A stretch of 64,000 nt of DNA. Origin: Actinokineospora terrae (lineage in GTDB: Bacteria > Actinomycetota > Actinomycetes > Mycobacteriales > Pseudonocardiaceae). The stretch is taken from positions 1 through 64,000 of the forward strand of contig NZ_FOGI01000007.1 in assembly GCF_900111175.1 (NCBI RefSeq), in the 5' to 3' direction. The notes under the pieces were generated by a model. That model searched no databases. It worked only from the letters and a program-made list of their open reading frames with translations, and was not told where the DNA came from. Positions 41,649 to 53,754 of the stretch are shown here, in pieces (the stretch's first letter is position 1; every line of letters begins with the position of its first letter). A program made the position numbers and the translations under genes.

Positions 41649-42251
41649 GTGGCGCAGCAGATGTCGTTCTTCTCCGCCGAGGCGCGCCACCCCAGGGTCG
41701 CCGACCTCGCCGGACTGCTGTGCGGGCCGGGTCGGACGATCACCTTCGCCAGGGCCACCGCCCGCCTTGTTGTCCCGATCGATGCGCCGTGGCGGATGAA
41801 AGCCCTGGTCAGGGCCTGTGCGGAGCGGGGAGTCGGCGCCGAGGCGGACACCGACGACGACGACGTGAGCCGCTTGCGCACCGCGTTCCGGGTCGACCTC
41901 GCACCGCTGGCCGCCGCCTGGGGTGACGGCGCTGCCAAGGCCGTGCCCGCCGGATTCGTCCCCGATGGTGCCGCGTTGCGGATGTGGGTCGCCGCGGCCG
42001 GGCGCTGGGCCGACGCCGCCTACCTGCTGCCGCTGGACCCCGACGCGCCCGGCACCCACGAACCTCTCCTGTTCGCCCTCGCGCAGTGCGGTTTACCTGC
42101 GACGATGTACCGGGTGGATGATGGTGGGACAGCCTTGCGGCTGATCGGCAGGCGGCGCCTCGGGCGGCTCCGCGAGCTGGTCGGACCACCGGCCGGATCG
42201 GGGTGCGCGGAGCAGTGGCCCGCGGTTTCCCGGATGCGCGCCGTGTCCTGA
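41649..42251 (+). CDS. Conserved actinobacterial protein upstream of topA (Rv3647c-like position)
   Basis: The 200-residue protein has no signal or membrane helix. It shows an alternating basic/acidic pattern: an N-terminal HPRVADLAGLLCGPG, then VVPIDAPWRMKALVRACAERGV and LRTAFRVDL. It lies before topA as Rv3647c does in M. tuberculosis; function is unknown. GTG 41649 is the start of the longest frame and no better one is visible. Confidence 0.72.
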   Translation: MAQQMSFFSAEARHPRVADLAGLLCGPGRTITFARATARLVVPIDAPWRMKALVRACAERGVGAEADTDDDDVSRLRTAFRVDLAPLAAAWGDGAAKAVPAGFVPDGAALRMWVAAAGRWADAAYLLPLDPDAPGTHEPLLFALAQCGLPATMYRVDDGGTALRLIGRRRLGRLRELVGPPAGSGCAEQWPAVSRMRAVS

Positions 42252-42393
42252 CCGTGCTACTGGTGGAAAAAGGGCCATACTTCGTCGGCTGATCCGCCGT
42301 GCTGGGGCAACCTGGGAGTGGGCCCCCCTGACGTGGCGTGCACACTGGCAGGCTGACGCGGGACGGACACGGGGTAAGAAGAGAGCAGGACAC

Positions 42394-45264
<2,871 letters not shown>

Positions 45265-45469
45265 TCCGGCGGGATCACGCGAAGTCACCCGTTCCGGTGA
45301 CAGGCCGGCTAGCCTGTGCCGGTCGGGACGTGCTCGTCACCCGGGTGGACTAGTCCGGTTCATGCCGTTAGCCCGGTGTGACCGGGCCACGGCGTGCCGT
45401 GCGCCACCCGGATGACCAGGTCAGACCGGTTCCCCGGTTACCCTGGGGCCAGGTCGGACCGCGTGGAAG

Positions 45470-47557
45470 GTGGGTGGGGGTCTGAACGGCGAGAGCAGTG
45501 CGGGCACCGGGACGGTCGGCGAGACCTCCTCCGGCGCCGAGACCTCGATGGCGCACCGGGCACGCAGCGTGCTCGCCATCCGCCCCTTCCGCAGGCTGTG
45601 GGGGGTCACCTACCTGTGCAGCGTGGCTGACTGGCTGTCGTTGCTCGCGTTGACCGGCCTGGTCAGCCAGGCCACCCAGGACTACAAGACGCAGAGCTTC
45701 GCCTTCGCCGGGGTCGTGCTCACCCAGCTGCTGCCCGGCCTGCTGTTCGCCCCGCTCGGCGGCCTGTTCGCCGACCGGTTCGACCGGCGCAAGGTGATGG
45801 TGTTCGCCGACGTCGGCCGGTTCGGCCTGCTGCTGTCGATCGCCATCGTCGGCTCGCCGCTGTGGCTGTTCGTCGGCAACTTCCTGGTCGGCTTCTGCGC
45901 GCTGCTGTGGATCCCGTCCAAGGACGCCGCGGTGCCCAACCTGCTGCGCAGGCCGGACCAGGTCGAGACGGCCAACCAGCTCGGCATGGTCATGACCTAC
46001 GGCATCGCGGTGATCAGCGCCGGTGGCCTCTACGCGGCCATCACCGGCATCAACACCAACTTCAGCCTGCAACGCGCCGCCACCGAGTCGGGCGCGTCCG
46101 AGGCCGGGGCGACCAGGCTGGTGCTGTTCATCATCGCCGCCCTGTACCTGGCCAGCGCGGCCACCATCGCCACCAGGATCCCGGAGCTCTCGCGGCGGGT
46201 GACCTCGGCGCCGAAGGCGGTGGAGTCCGACAAGCCCGACACCAGCGGCGGGTTCGGCGCCATGCTGCGCGACGCGGCCACCTTCGTGCGGACGTCGCCG
46301 CTGGTGCGCGGCCTGCTCATCGGCATGATCGGCGCGTTCGTCGCGGCCGGGGCGCTGGTCGGGTCCTCGCAGGTCTACGCGACCAGCGTGCTCGGCGGTC
46401 AGGCCAGCTTCGGCCTGCTGTTCGTCGCCCTGTTCATCGGCCTGGCCACCGGCATGGGCGGCGCGCCGAAGCTCGCCCGCAAGCTGCCGCGCAACCGGCT
46501 CTTCGGCATCGCGATCGTCACCGCGGGCATCGACCTGCTGCTGGTGGCGCTCTCGCCGCACCTGGTGGTCTCGCTGATCACCTGCGCCATCCTCGGCATG
46601 TGCGCTGGCGCGGCGTTCCTGACCGGCGTGACGATCATCGGCACCGAGGTCGACGACGCCATCCGGGGCCGGATCAACGCCATCTACCAGTCGCTGATGA
46701 AGATCATCTTCGCTGGCGGGATGGCGCTCACCCCGGTGCTGGTCGGCCTGGTCGCCCCGCACAGCGTCACCCTGTTCGGCCGGTCGATGATCATCGACGG
46801 CACCCGCCCGGTGCTGCTCGGCGCGGGCCTGCTGGCCACCGTGATGGGCGTGCTCGCCTACCGGCAGATGGACGACCGCCGGTCGGAGACGATCCTGTCC
46901 GACCTGCGCGCCGCCATCGGCCGCAAGCCCAAGCGCCGCTCGACCGGGCTGCTCATCGCGGTCGAGGGCAACACCCACATCGACACCTCCACCCAGGCCA
47001 CGCTGCTGGCCGACTGGCTGCGCGCGAACTCCGGCACCGACGTCCTGCTCGCCGCCGACCCGGCGCTCGACGACGTGCGGCTGCGGTCGGTGCTCACCGA
47101 GGCGGGCCTCAACAGCGCCCGCGCGCACGCCCTCGTCGCCGCCGCCGTGCGCGCCGACCTGGTCGAACGCGAGATCCAGCCCGCGCTCGACCGCGGCGCC
47201 GTCGTGGTCATGGAGCGGTTCGTCGACAGCCCGCTCGCGCACCTGTCGGTCGCCGCGGGCCTGGACCCGACCGAGCTGGAGGGCCTGGCCGACTGGGCCA
47301 CCGAGCGGCTGCGCCCGGACATCACCGTGCTGCTCGACCGCGACCCGGCGACCCTGCCGCCGCGCGCCGGGAACGCGGAGCATCATTGGCACGTGCAGAG
47401 CGTGCTCACCGACATGGCCGCCGCCGACCCCGACCGCTACGTGGTGGTCGACGGCGACGGGTCCGCCTCCGACGTCCACGACCGGGTCCTGATCGCGGTC
47501 AAGACCACCATGGCGGGCCGCAAGCTGGCCCGGTTCGCGCAGGCGGAGTCGTACTGA
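45470..47557 (+). CDS. MFS transporter fused to a degenerate thymidylate kinase-like domain
   Basis: The protein (695 residues from GTG 45470; ATG 45548 is also plausible) has a 12-helix MFS half (residues about 30-460, GGLFADRFDRRKVMVFADV as motif A). A C-terminal domain follows that aligns with dTMP kinase. The P-loop of TMK (EGxDGxGKSTQ) is here VEGNTHIDTSTQATLL, lacking the glycines and catalytic Lys, and the DR(Y/F)xxS motif is ERFVDSPLAH. Catalysis is therefore unlikely. Actinobacterial MFS/TMK fusions are known next to holB; the partner holB starts at the stop codon (TGATG). Confidence 0.85.
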   Translation: MGGGLNGESSAGTGTVGETSSGAETSMAHRARSVLAIRPFRRLWGVTYLCSVADWLSLLALTGLVSQATQDYKTQSFAFAGVVLTQLLPGLLFAPLGGLFADRFDRRKVMVFADVGRFGLLLSIAIVGSPLWLFVGNFLVGFCALLWIPSKDAAVPNLLRRPDQVETANQLGMVMTYGIAVISAGGLYAAITGINTNFSLQRAATESGASEAGATRLVLFIIAALYLASAATIATRIPELSRRVTSAPKAVESDKPDTSGGFGAMLRDAATFVRTSPLVRGLLIGMIGAFVAAGALVGSSQVYATSVLGGQASFGLLFVALFIGLATGMGGAPKLARKLPRNRLFGIAIVTAGIDLLLVALSPHLVVSLITCAILGMCAGAAFLTGVTIIGTEVDDAIRGRINAIYQSLMKIIFAGGMALTPVLVGLVAPHSVTLFGRSMIIDGTRPVLLGAGLLATVMGVLAYRQMDDRRSETILSDLRAAIGRKPKRRSTGLLIAVEGNTHIDTSTQATLLADWLRANSGTDVLLAADPALDDVRLRSVLTEAGLNSARAHALVAAAVRADLVEREIQPALDRGAVVVMERFVDSPLAHLSVAAGLDPTELEGLADWATERLRPDITVLLDRDPATLPPRAGNAEHHWHVQSVLTDMAAADPDRYVVVDGDGSASDVHDRVLIAVKTTMAGRKLARFAQAESY

Positions 47558-48747
47558 TGACCGTCTGGTCGCAGTTGGTCGGCCAAACCGAGGCGGTCTC
47601 GGTGCTCAGCACGGCGGCCACCGCGGCAGCCGAACTGGTCGACGGCACCGGCTCCGCCGCGGGCATGACCCACGCCTGGCTGTTCACCGGCCCGCCCGGC
47701 TCCGGCCGCTCGGTCGCCGCGCGGGCGTTCGCCGCCGCGCTGGAGTGCACCACCCCGGGCGGGATCGGCTGCGGCGAGTGCCAGGGCTGCCACACCGCGA
47801 TGTCCGGCACCCACGCCGACGTGCGGATGGTCGTCCCCGAGGGGCTGTCGATCTCCGTGGCCGAGATGCGCGCCCTGGTGCAGACCTCGGCGCGGCGGCC
47901 GACCGGCGGGCGCTGGCAGGTCGTGGTGATCACCGACGCCGACCGGCTGACCGAGGGCGCGGCGAACGCCCTGCTCAAGGCGGTCGAGGAACCCCCGCCG
48001 CGCACCGTGTTCCTGCTCTGCGCGCCGTCGGACCACCCGGACGACGTGTCGGTGACGATCCGCTCCCGCTGCCGCGTGGTGGCGCTGCGGACCCCGTCGG
48101 CCGCCGCGATCGCCGAGGTGCTCCAGCTGCGCGACCGGATCGACGGCGAGACCGCGACCTGGGCGGCGTCGGTCAGCAGCGGGCACGTGGGCCGGGCGCG
48201 GCGCCTGGCCACCGACCCGGCCGCGCGGGAGCGCCGGGACAAGGTGCTGCGCATCCCGATCAACCTGCGGCGGCTCTCCGACGTGTTCGACGCCGCCGAC
48301 GACCTGGTCAGTGCCGCCGAGGCGGACGCGGGCCAGGTCAGCGGCTCGCGGGACGAGGTGGAGAAGGACGCGCTCAAGACCGCGCTCGGCGCCGGGGGCA
48401 CCGGCAAGGGCGCCGCGGCGGCCACCAGGGGCAGTGCGGGCGCCATCAAGGAACTGGAGCGCAGGCAGAAGTCCCGGGCCACCAGGACCCAGCGCGACGC
48501 GCTCGACCTCGCCCTGGTCGACCTGGCCGGCTTCTACCGCGACGTGCTGGTCACCTCGTCCGGCTCGGCGGCGGCGCTGAACCACCCGGACCACTCCACG
48601 AGTTCTCGGCAGGCGGCGGAGAAGTGGACCCAGGAATCCACCCTCCGCCGCTTGGAAGCGGTTCTCGCCTGCCGCGAGGCCATTGAGCTGAACGTCAAAC
48701 CGCGCATCGCCGTCGAGTCGATGATCACCCAGTTGTATATGGGCTAG
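47557..48747 (+). CDS. holB: DNA polymerase III delta' subunit
   Basis: The 396-residue clamp-loader subunit has a P-loop variant FTGPPGSGRSVAARAF (Arg instead of Lys, as fits the non-hydrolysing delta'). The zinc-module Cys lie in GIGCGECQGCHTAM, and sensor regions in ITDADRLTEGAANALLKAVEEPP. It works with gamma/tau and delta to load the beta clamp. ATG 47557 overlaps the previous stop. A low-complexity insertion (GAGGTGKGAAAATRGSAGA) is near residue 285. It converges with the surface-protein gene with a 4-bp overlap. Confidence 0.95.
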   Translation: MTVWSQLVGQTEAVSVLSTAATAAAELVDGTGSAAGMTHAWLFTGPPGSGRSVAARAFAAALECTTPGGIGCGECQGCHTAMSGTHADVRMVVPEGLSISVAEMRALVQTSARRPTGGRWQVVVITDADRLTEGAANALLKAVEEPPPRTVFLLCAPSDHPDDVSVTIRSRCRVVALRTPSAAAIAEVLQLRDRIDGETATWAASVSSGHVGRARRLATDPAARERRDKVLRIPINLRRLSDVFDAADDLVSAAEADAGQVSGSRDEVEKDALKTALGAGGTGKGAAAATRGSAGAIKELERRQKSRATRTQRDALDLALVDLAGFYRDVLVTSSGSAAALNHPDHSTSSRQAAEKWTQESTLRRLEAVLACREAIELNVKPRIAVESMITQLYMG

Positions 48748-50279
48748 ACCCGCTTCCTGCGCGGCAGTGCGGCAACGAGGACGACGCCGAACAGCAACAT
48801 TCCGGTGCCCGCCCAGAAAATGGGCACGGAATGGTAGGCGGCGTTCGTGTAGGCCAGCTGCGGGCCCTTTGGCTGCGGGGCGGGCGGTTGTTGGGGAGTG
48901 CTCGTCGCGGTCCCGCAGACCACGCCACCGGTGGGTGCGTACGCCCGGGCCACCTGTTCGCCCAGGGAGATCTGCGCCAGCGCGGACGGCAGGTTCGGCA
49001 GGCCGAGGGCGTCGGTGGGCAGCACCTGGAGGTCGAGCAGCCGCGCGGTCGCCCCGAGTTGGTAGCCCTGGAACGGCTGCGTGGAGTCCTCGCCCTTCTG
49101 GTTCAGCCCGGCGACGGAAAGCCGCAGCACCCCGAGGTCCAGTTTCGACAGGCCGGTCGGGATCACCTGGCCGTTGCCGAGCAGGTCGCCGATGATGGGC
49201 AGCTTCTCCACCGGGTTCTGCAGCGGGATCCCGATCGGGACGTCGAGCCGGGGATTCGCGGCGTCCAGTCGGCCGAGGCTTTTCCCGCCCTGCACCACGT
49301 CCAGGATCGGGGCGGTGTAGCGGACGGTCGAAGTGGCTTTGTCGCCAGTGGACGTGACGGTCAGGGTCGGTTGGCTGACGACGTTGACGGACAGTTCGAA
49401 CGGGGTGCCCGCGAGCAGTTTCACGGCGGCCACCTGCATGGTCGAAGTGGACTCGACGGCCTTGTTCGGGGACCCGGGGATGTCGACCAACCGGACCACG
49501 GACCGGGCAGCGAGGGTGTTGGGGAGGCTGAGGAGCGCGGACTTCGCGCCGAGCACGCCACCGAGGGTGCTGAGGCCGCCCGCGAGGTTCTTCAGCCCGT
49601 CGACCACGGCCTGGTCGGCTGCGGGGTCGAGGTTCGGGGCGTCGAACACGCCCGCGAGGTCAGGGGTGCTGGGGAGGGTGGGGATCGCGTTGAGGGCGGA
49701 GAGGCTGGCCAACTCGGTCGAGGAGTCCGCGATCGTCCCCACGCACGGGCCGAGGGTGTCACTCCACTGCGCGTGCACCTGGCCGTTGAGCAACCCGGCC
49801 TTGACGAGGGTGTCTAGCGGCGTAGAGGGAGGGTTGATGCCACCGCTGTTCGGCTGCACATTGTTCGGCGGCGCCGTCTGCGCTAACGCTCCCGGAGTCT
49901 GCGGACTGGCCCCCTGAACCGCGATGCCCCCCGGCGACGCCTGCGCGATGACCTTCTCGAAGCTGAGGTACGCCTCCGAGTTGACCTGCGCACTGGCCAA
50001 CCCGAACCCCACCTCCACCCCGGCCTGCTTCGGCAGCTTGTCCTCAGCCCCCGGGATGATCGACCGCGTAGGCGCCGTGTTCGGTAAGAGCCGGATCACC
50101 GCCAACCCCGTCCCCGCATCCCCAACCGCCCGCCCCAACGGCCGCACCCCCACCGGCGCCGAAGCAGGCGGCCCGCCCGGATCCACCACCGGCGGCACCG
50201 GGGTGGTCGGTTGCGCCCCCGCGGGCCCGGCAGCCAACACCAACACCGCCACCGCCCCGGGTAAGGCCAACAGCCGCAT
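48744..50279 (-). CDS. Secreted surface protein with C-terminal membrane anchor
   Basis: The 511-residue protein begins with a signal peptide (RLLALPGAVAVLVLAAGPAGAQ). The body is rich in beta-forming Thr/Val/Gly/Pro, with repeated TSTxxVxxxK-like strands. It ends with a membrane helix (FWAGTGMLLFGVVLVAALP) and RRKRV. That tail resembles a sorting signal, but no LPxTG is visible. ATG 50279 follows GAGGAG. Function is unknown; actinobacterial cell-surface proteins of this layout are common. Confidence 0.82.
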   Translation of the reverse strand: MRLLALPGAVAVLVLAAGPAGAQPTTPVPPVVDPGGPPASAPVGVRPLGRAVGDAGTGLAVIRLLPNTAPTRSIIPGAEDKLPKQAGVEVGFGLASAQVNSEAYLSFEKVIAQASPGGIAVQGASPQTPGALAQTAPPNNVQPNSGGINPPSTPLDTLVKAGLLNGQVHAQWSDTLGPCVGTIADSSTELASLSALNAIPTLPSTPDLAGVFDAPNLDPAADQAVVDGLKNLAGGLSTLGGVLGAKSALLSLPNTLAARSVVRLVDIPGSPNKAVESTSTMQVAAVKLLAGTPFELSVNVVSQPTLTVTSTGDKATSTVRYTAPILDVVQGGKSLGRLDAANPRLDVPIGIPLQNPVEKLPIIGDLLGNGQVIPTGLSKLDLGVLRLSVAGLNQKGEDSTQPFQGYQLGATARLLDLQVLPTDALGLPNLPSALAQISLGEQVARAYAPTGGVVCGTATSTPQQPPAPQPKGPQLAYTNAAYHSVPIFWAGTGMLLFGVVLVAALPRRKRV

Positions 50280-50350
50280 CACAGCTCCTCTCGCGCACCT
50301 ACTCCCCAGTAAACGACGTGGGCGCCTGCAAGTCACGCCCCAGCACCCGC

Positions 50351-50356
50351 TATAGT
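50351..50356 (+). promoter_or_regulatory. -10 element of the tRNA-Thr gene
   Basis: TATAGT lies 14 bp before the mature tRNA 5' end. A -35 element is less clear. Confidence 0.6.
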
Positions 50357-50369
50357 GGTCACCGGTCAC

Positions 50370-50443
50370 GCCGCCTTAGCTCAGTCGGCCAGAGCGGTTC
50401 ACTCGTAATGAACAGGTCAAGGGTTCGATTCCCTTAGGCGGCT
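50370..50443 (+). tRNA. tRNA-Thr (anticodon CGT)
   Basis: The 74-nt gene folds as a cloverleaf. The acceptor stem is GCCGCCT with AGGCGGC. The anticodon arm GTTCA-CTCGTAA-TGAAC has anticodon CGT at 50404-50406, decoding ACG. The T arm contains GGTTCGATTCC. The CCA end is not encoded. Confidence 0.97.
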
Positions 50444-50448
50444 CAGCC

Positions 50449-50484
50449 AGAAGGCCCAGGTCAGTTCGCTGACCTGGGCCTTCT
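50449..50484 (+). terminator. tRNA-Thr terminator, 16-bp stem with TTCG loop
   Basis: AGAAGGCCCAGGTCAG (50449-50464) pairs perfectly with 50469-50484 around TTCG, followed by TCTGTC. It can also end the convergent TetR gene, whose stop is 25 bp away. Confidence 0.9.
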
Positions 50485-50508
50485 TCTGTCACCGGCCAGG
50501 ATGCACGG

Positions 50509-51285
50509 TCAGGTGGTGGTCTTCGCGGTGGTGACGCGGGTGGTGAGGGCGTCCAGGAGCAGGGATAGGCCGTGGGTGAAGCGGTCTAGGGCGCGTTGCA
50601 GGGTGTAAGGCTGCGTTGTCGACGAGACGGTGAAGGCGCCTCTTGTTGCTAGGGCGGTTAGGTGGGGGAAGCGGTTGTTGAGGCGTTCGTCCAGGAGGGG
50701 GGCTCGCGCGGTCCACCACTCGTCGTCGGTGTTGCCGGTGTGGGAGAAGGCTTGTTCGGCTTCGACGACTGGTGCCGCGGCGCCGCGGGTGTAGGAGTCG
50801 AGGGTGGCGATGTGGTTCGCGATGTCGAGGGCGGGGAGGTCGAGGCCGTCGAGTAGCGCCAAGGCGGCCTCGTAGCGCGCGATCACGTTGGGGCCGAACA
50901 CCGTGCGGGACGTCGCGATCTGCAGCAGCCACGGGTGTGCGCGGTAGTTGGCGAGGTCGGACTCGGCGAGGTCGCGCAGACCGGTCTGCCACCCGTTGGC
51001 GGCCGAGGGCAGGGATTGGGTGCCCGCGACGCGGTCGACCATCAGTTCCAGTAGTTCCGCCTTGCCCGGCACGTAGGTGTAGAGCGATGCCGCACCGATG
51101 CCGAGGGCTTGGGCGAGGGAGCGCATCGACAGGGCGGAGGGTCCCGCGCGGTCGGCCTCGGCGATCGCGGTGTCAACGATGCGCGGCAGGTCGAGCCGTT
51201 GCCGAGGTCCGCGCTGCGGTGCGGGAAGCCCGTCCCACAGCAGCATCATCGTGCGCGCCGCGTCCCCGCGTCCGGCGTACTCCAT
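50509..51285 (-). CDS. TetR-family transcription regulator
   Basis: The 258-residue protein has an N-terminal TetR helix-turn-helix (residues about 32-78; ALSMRSLAQALGIGAASLYTYV) and a long TetR_C-type ligand domain. GAGGAGGG precedes ATG 51285. It is divergent from the VOC gene with only 44 bp between, so it likely controls that gene and itself. The intergenic segment contains GAACAGTGTACGGTCTAG, which may hold the operator and the -10 (TACGGT). The ligand is unknown. Confidence 0.9.
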   Translation of the reverse strand: MEYAGRGDAARTMMLLWDGLPAPQRGPRQRLDLPRIVDTAIAEADRAGPSALSMRSLAQALGIGAASLYTYVPGKAELLELMVDRVAGTQSLPSAANGWQTGLRDLAESDLANYRAHPWLLQIATSRTVFGPNVIARYEAALALLDGLDLPALDIANHIATLDSYTRGAAAPVVEAEQAFSHTGNTDDEWWTARAPLLDERLNNRFPHLTALATRGAFTVSSTTQPYTLQRALDRFTHGLSLLLDALTTRVTTAKTTT

Positions 51286-51329
51286 CTCCGCGCCCTCCTC
51301 ATACTCCGAACAGTGTACGGTCTAGTGGT

Positions 51330-52073
51330 ATGTCCACCGAGTTGGTCATCCCCGGTCTGCCCTGCCGAGATCTCGACGACGTGCTGCCCTTCTACACCGC
51401 GCTCGGGTTCGAGGTGACCTACCGCCAGCAACGCCCCAACCCGTTCGCCTCCGTCCAGCGCGGTGGCATCTACCTGCACTTCTTCGCCGTCGAGGGGTTC
51501 AACCCGGCCGACTCGATGGGCAGCGTGGTCATCGTCGTCGCGGATACCGAGGTGCTGCACGCCGCGTTCGCCGCCGGGTTGCGGGCGGAGTTCGGGAAGG
51601 TGCCGGTGTCCGGCATCCCGCGGATGACCAGGCCGCGGCGCAAGCAGGGCATGTCGGCGGGGTTCAGCGTGGTCGACCCCGGTGGGAACTGGCTGCGGAT
51701 CTCCGGTCGCACGGGGGACGAGGCCGCGCCGGAGAGCGGGCTCGGCAAGGCGGTGGAGGCGGCGGCGCGGCAGGCCGACGCGCGTGGTGACGTCACGGCC
51801 GCGGTCCGCGTGCTCGAGAACGCCCTCGCCCGGCACGCCGACGCGCCGCCCGCAGACCGGCTGCCTGCCTTGGTCTACCTGGCCGAACTGCGAGTCCGCG
51901 TGGGCGAGTCCCCTGCCGAGCTCCTGGAACAGATCGACGCGTTGGAGCTGACTCCTGCCGATCGGGAGGCGCTGGCCTCGGACCTCGCCGCCCTCGCGGA
52001 GCTGAGGGGGGAGCGGAAATCCCACGACACCGGGGATAGCGTGGACCGGTGGACTACTTCTGGGGAGCGATAG
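51330..52073 (+). CDS. VOC-family (glyoxalase/bleomycin-resistance-like) protein with helical extension
   Basis: Residues 1-125 form a VOC module (LVIPGLPCRDLDDVLPFYTAL, FSVVDPGGNWLRISG). Residues 130-225 are a predicted helical TPR-like extension (EAAARQADARGDVTAAVRVL). VOC proteins bind metals or drugs. The ATG 51330 is only about 10 bp after TACGGT, suggesting a leaderless or nearly leaderless mRNA. It overlaps the next gene by 25 bp in another frame. Confidence 0.82.
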   Translation: MSTELVIPGLPCRDLDDVLPFYTALGFEVTYRQQRPNPFASVQRGGIYLHFFAVEGFNPADSMGSVVIVVADTEVLHAAFAAGLRAEFGKVPVSGIPRMTRPRRKQGMSAGFSVVDPGGNWLRISGRTGDEAAPESGLGKAVEAAARQADARGDVTAAVRVLENALARHADAPPADRLPALVYLAELRVRVGESPAELLEQIDALELTPADREALASDLAALAELRGERKSHDTGDSVDRWTTSGER

Positions 52074-52675
52074 CGGACGAGGCGGGGCTGCGGGAGATCT
52101 ACGAGGAACCGCAGCGCAAGCACGACAAGGTCATCCACGAGGTGGACGCGTTGGCGCGGGAGTTCGTGGCCTGCGCGCCGATCGTGTTCGTCTCCAGCTT
52201 CGACGCGGACGGGCACTGCGACGTGACGCCGCGGGGTGGGCCGCCGGGGTTCGTGCACGTGACGGACGACGGGACGGTCCTGATCCCGGACGCGACCGGC
52301 AACCGGCGCATCGACACGTTGCGCAACGTTGTGGCGACCGGGCGGGTCGGGCTGCTGTTCGTCATCCCGGGGCGCGGCCAGACGCTGCGGGTCAACGGGC
52401 AGGCGTGCGTGACGGCGCGGGCCGACCTGCTCGAGGGGCTGACGGCGGTCGGGAAGCCGCCGCGGGCCGCGCTGGTCGTGCGGCCGGAAGAGGTGTTCAC
52501 CCACTGCCCCAAGGCCTTCGTCCGGTCCATGCTGTGGGAACCGGGGACGTGGCCGGGCGCGGAGGCGCAGCCGGACCCGGCTGAGCTGTCGCACGCGCAC
52601 ATCGGCGACCCGGAGCTGACGGTCGAGGACGTGCGGCAGAGCCAGATCGACTCGTTGCGCTACCGGCTTGAGTGA
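52049..52675 (+). CDS. Pyridoxamine 5'-phosphate oxidase-like FMN protein
   Basis: The 208-residue protein matches the PPOX-like family of the MSMEG_1061 type: EFVACAPIVFVSSFDADGHCDVTPRGGP, followed by LIPDATGNRRIDTLRNVV and IPGRGQTLRVNGQACVT. Such proteins bind FMN or F420 and reduce small molecules. It follows the VOC gene with overlap, so both belong to the TetR-controlled unit. The start is GTG 52049. Confidence 0.88.
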   Translation: MDYFWGAIADEAGLREIYEEPQRKHDKVIHEVDALAREFVACAPIVFVSSFDADGHCDVTPRGGPPGFVHVTDDGTVLIPDATGNRRIDTLRNVVATGRVGLLFVIPGRGQTLRVNGQACVTARADLLEGLTAVGKPPRAALVVRPEEVFTHCPKAFVRSMLWEPGTWPGAEAQPDPAELSHAHIGDPELTVEDVRQSQIDSLRYRLE

Positions 52676-52986
52676 TGCGGCTCGGGTCCGCGGTGCCTGC
52701 CAGCACGATCCGTCCGCCCGCCGAGGTCAGCCGGTCGGGCGTCGACGGCGTGGACACCATGGCTTGCGCCTGCGCGGGTGGTGTCGCGCCGTGGACGTGG
52801 TGGCGGGCGCCGCGGACCCGGGTGGGGTGGTGGGCGGTGCGCTGCCCGCCGCCCCGGCACCGCCCGGTCGCGGGCCCGCGCTGAGGGCGCGGCTGCGTCT
52901 CCCGTGACCGGACGGTGTGGAAAGTCCATCGGAGACAGACACCAGCTGTTACTTGAAGGTTCATCTGTCACTCGAACGGCGCAAGG
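52676..52986. other. Gene-less gap with a possible gene remnant
   Basis: On the minus strand the segment around 52680-52780 reads MVSTPSTPDRLTSAGGRIVL with good codon bias, but it runs without stop into the antisense of the PPOX-like gene and has no start signal. I regard it as a possible decayed gene or chance. Confidence 0.25.
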
Positions 52987-53754
52987 TCAGCCGAGCCGCC
53001 GCCGGACCGCCGCGCTGAGCAGGTCGACCGCCACGATCAGCACCAGCACCATCAGGATGTAGGTCGCCATCTGGTCGAACTGGAACAGCTGGATCGACTG
53101 GTTGATCAGGAACCCCACCCCGCCCGCGCCGACGAGCCCGAGCACGAGCGAGGACCGCACGTTCACGTCGAACCGGTACAGCAGCAGCCCGACCAGCGCA
53201 GGGACCACCGCAGGCAGGACCGCGTTCGCCACCACCTGCGCCTCGCGCGCCCCGGACACCCGCAGCGCGTCGGCCGGGCCGGGGTCGATCTCGTCCATCG
53301 CCTCCGACCAGAGCTTGCCCATCACGCCCACGTTGTGGCAGATCAACGCCAGCACGCCCGCGAACGGCCCGAGCCCGACCGCGGTGACGAACACCAGCGC
53401 GAACACCACGTCCGGCACCGCCCGCAGGAACGACATGACCGAGCGTGACAGCTGGTACACGATCCGGTTTCGCCCGCGCGTGCCCATGACCGCGAACAGC
53501 AGCGCCGCCGGGATGGACAGCGTCGTGCCCAGCAGTCCGATCGCCAGTGTCGTCAGGCAGCCTTCGAGTCCGGGTTGGACGACAGTGTCCCAGTCGAGGT
53601 CCGGCGGGAGGGCCTCGGCGAGGAACCGCGCCATTCCCCGCCAGCCGTCGACCAACGCCGCGGGCGAGACTTCCGTTGTGCCCCAGGCGAAGACGTGCGC
53701 CACGCCGAGGACCGCGATGACGACGGCGGCGGTGAGGTACTTGCGCGTGGTCAT
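52987..53754 (-). CDS. phnE: Phosphonate ABC transporter permease
   Basis: The 255-residue protein has five to six membrane helices. The ABC permease EAA loop is EAMDEIDPGPADALRVSGAR followed by EAQVVANAVLPAVVPA. The N-terminal GLEGCLTTLAIGLLGTTLSIPAALLFAV is PhnE-typical. It transports phosphonates with PhnC and PhnD. It overlaps phnC by 4 bp. Confidence 0.92.
   Translation of the reverse strand: MTTRKYLTAAVVIAVLGVAHVFAWGTTEVSPAALVDGWRGMARFLAEALPPDLDWDTVVQPGLEGCLTTLAIGLLGTTLSIPAALLFAVMGTRGRNRIVYQLSRSVMSFLRAVPDVVFALVFVTAVGLGPFAGVLALICHNVGVMGKLWSEAMDEIDPGPADALRVSGAREAQVVANAVLPAVVPALVGLLLYRFDVNVRSSLVLGLVGAGGVGFLINQSIQLFQFDQMATYILMVLVLIVAVDLLSAAVRRRLG

Noticed and set aside
48744..48850. LPxTG sortase anchor on the surface protein
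   Set aside because: The C-terminal helix and basic tail are present, but no LPxTG-like pentapeptide precedes them.
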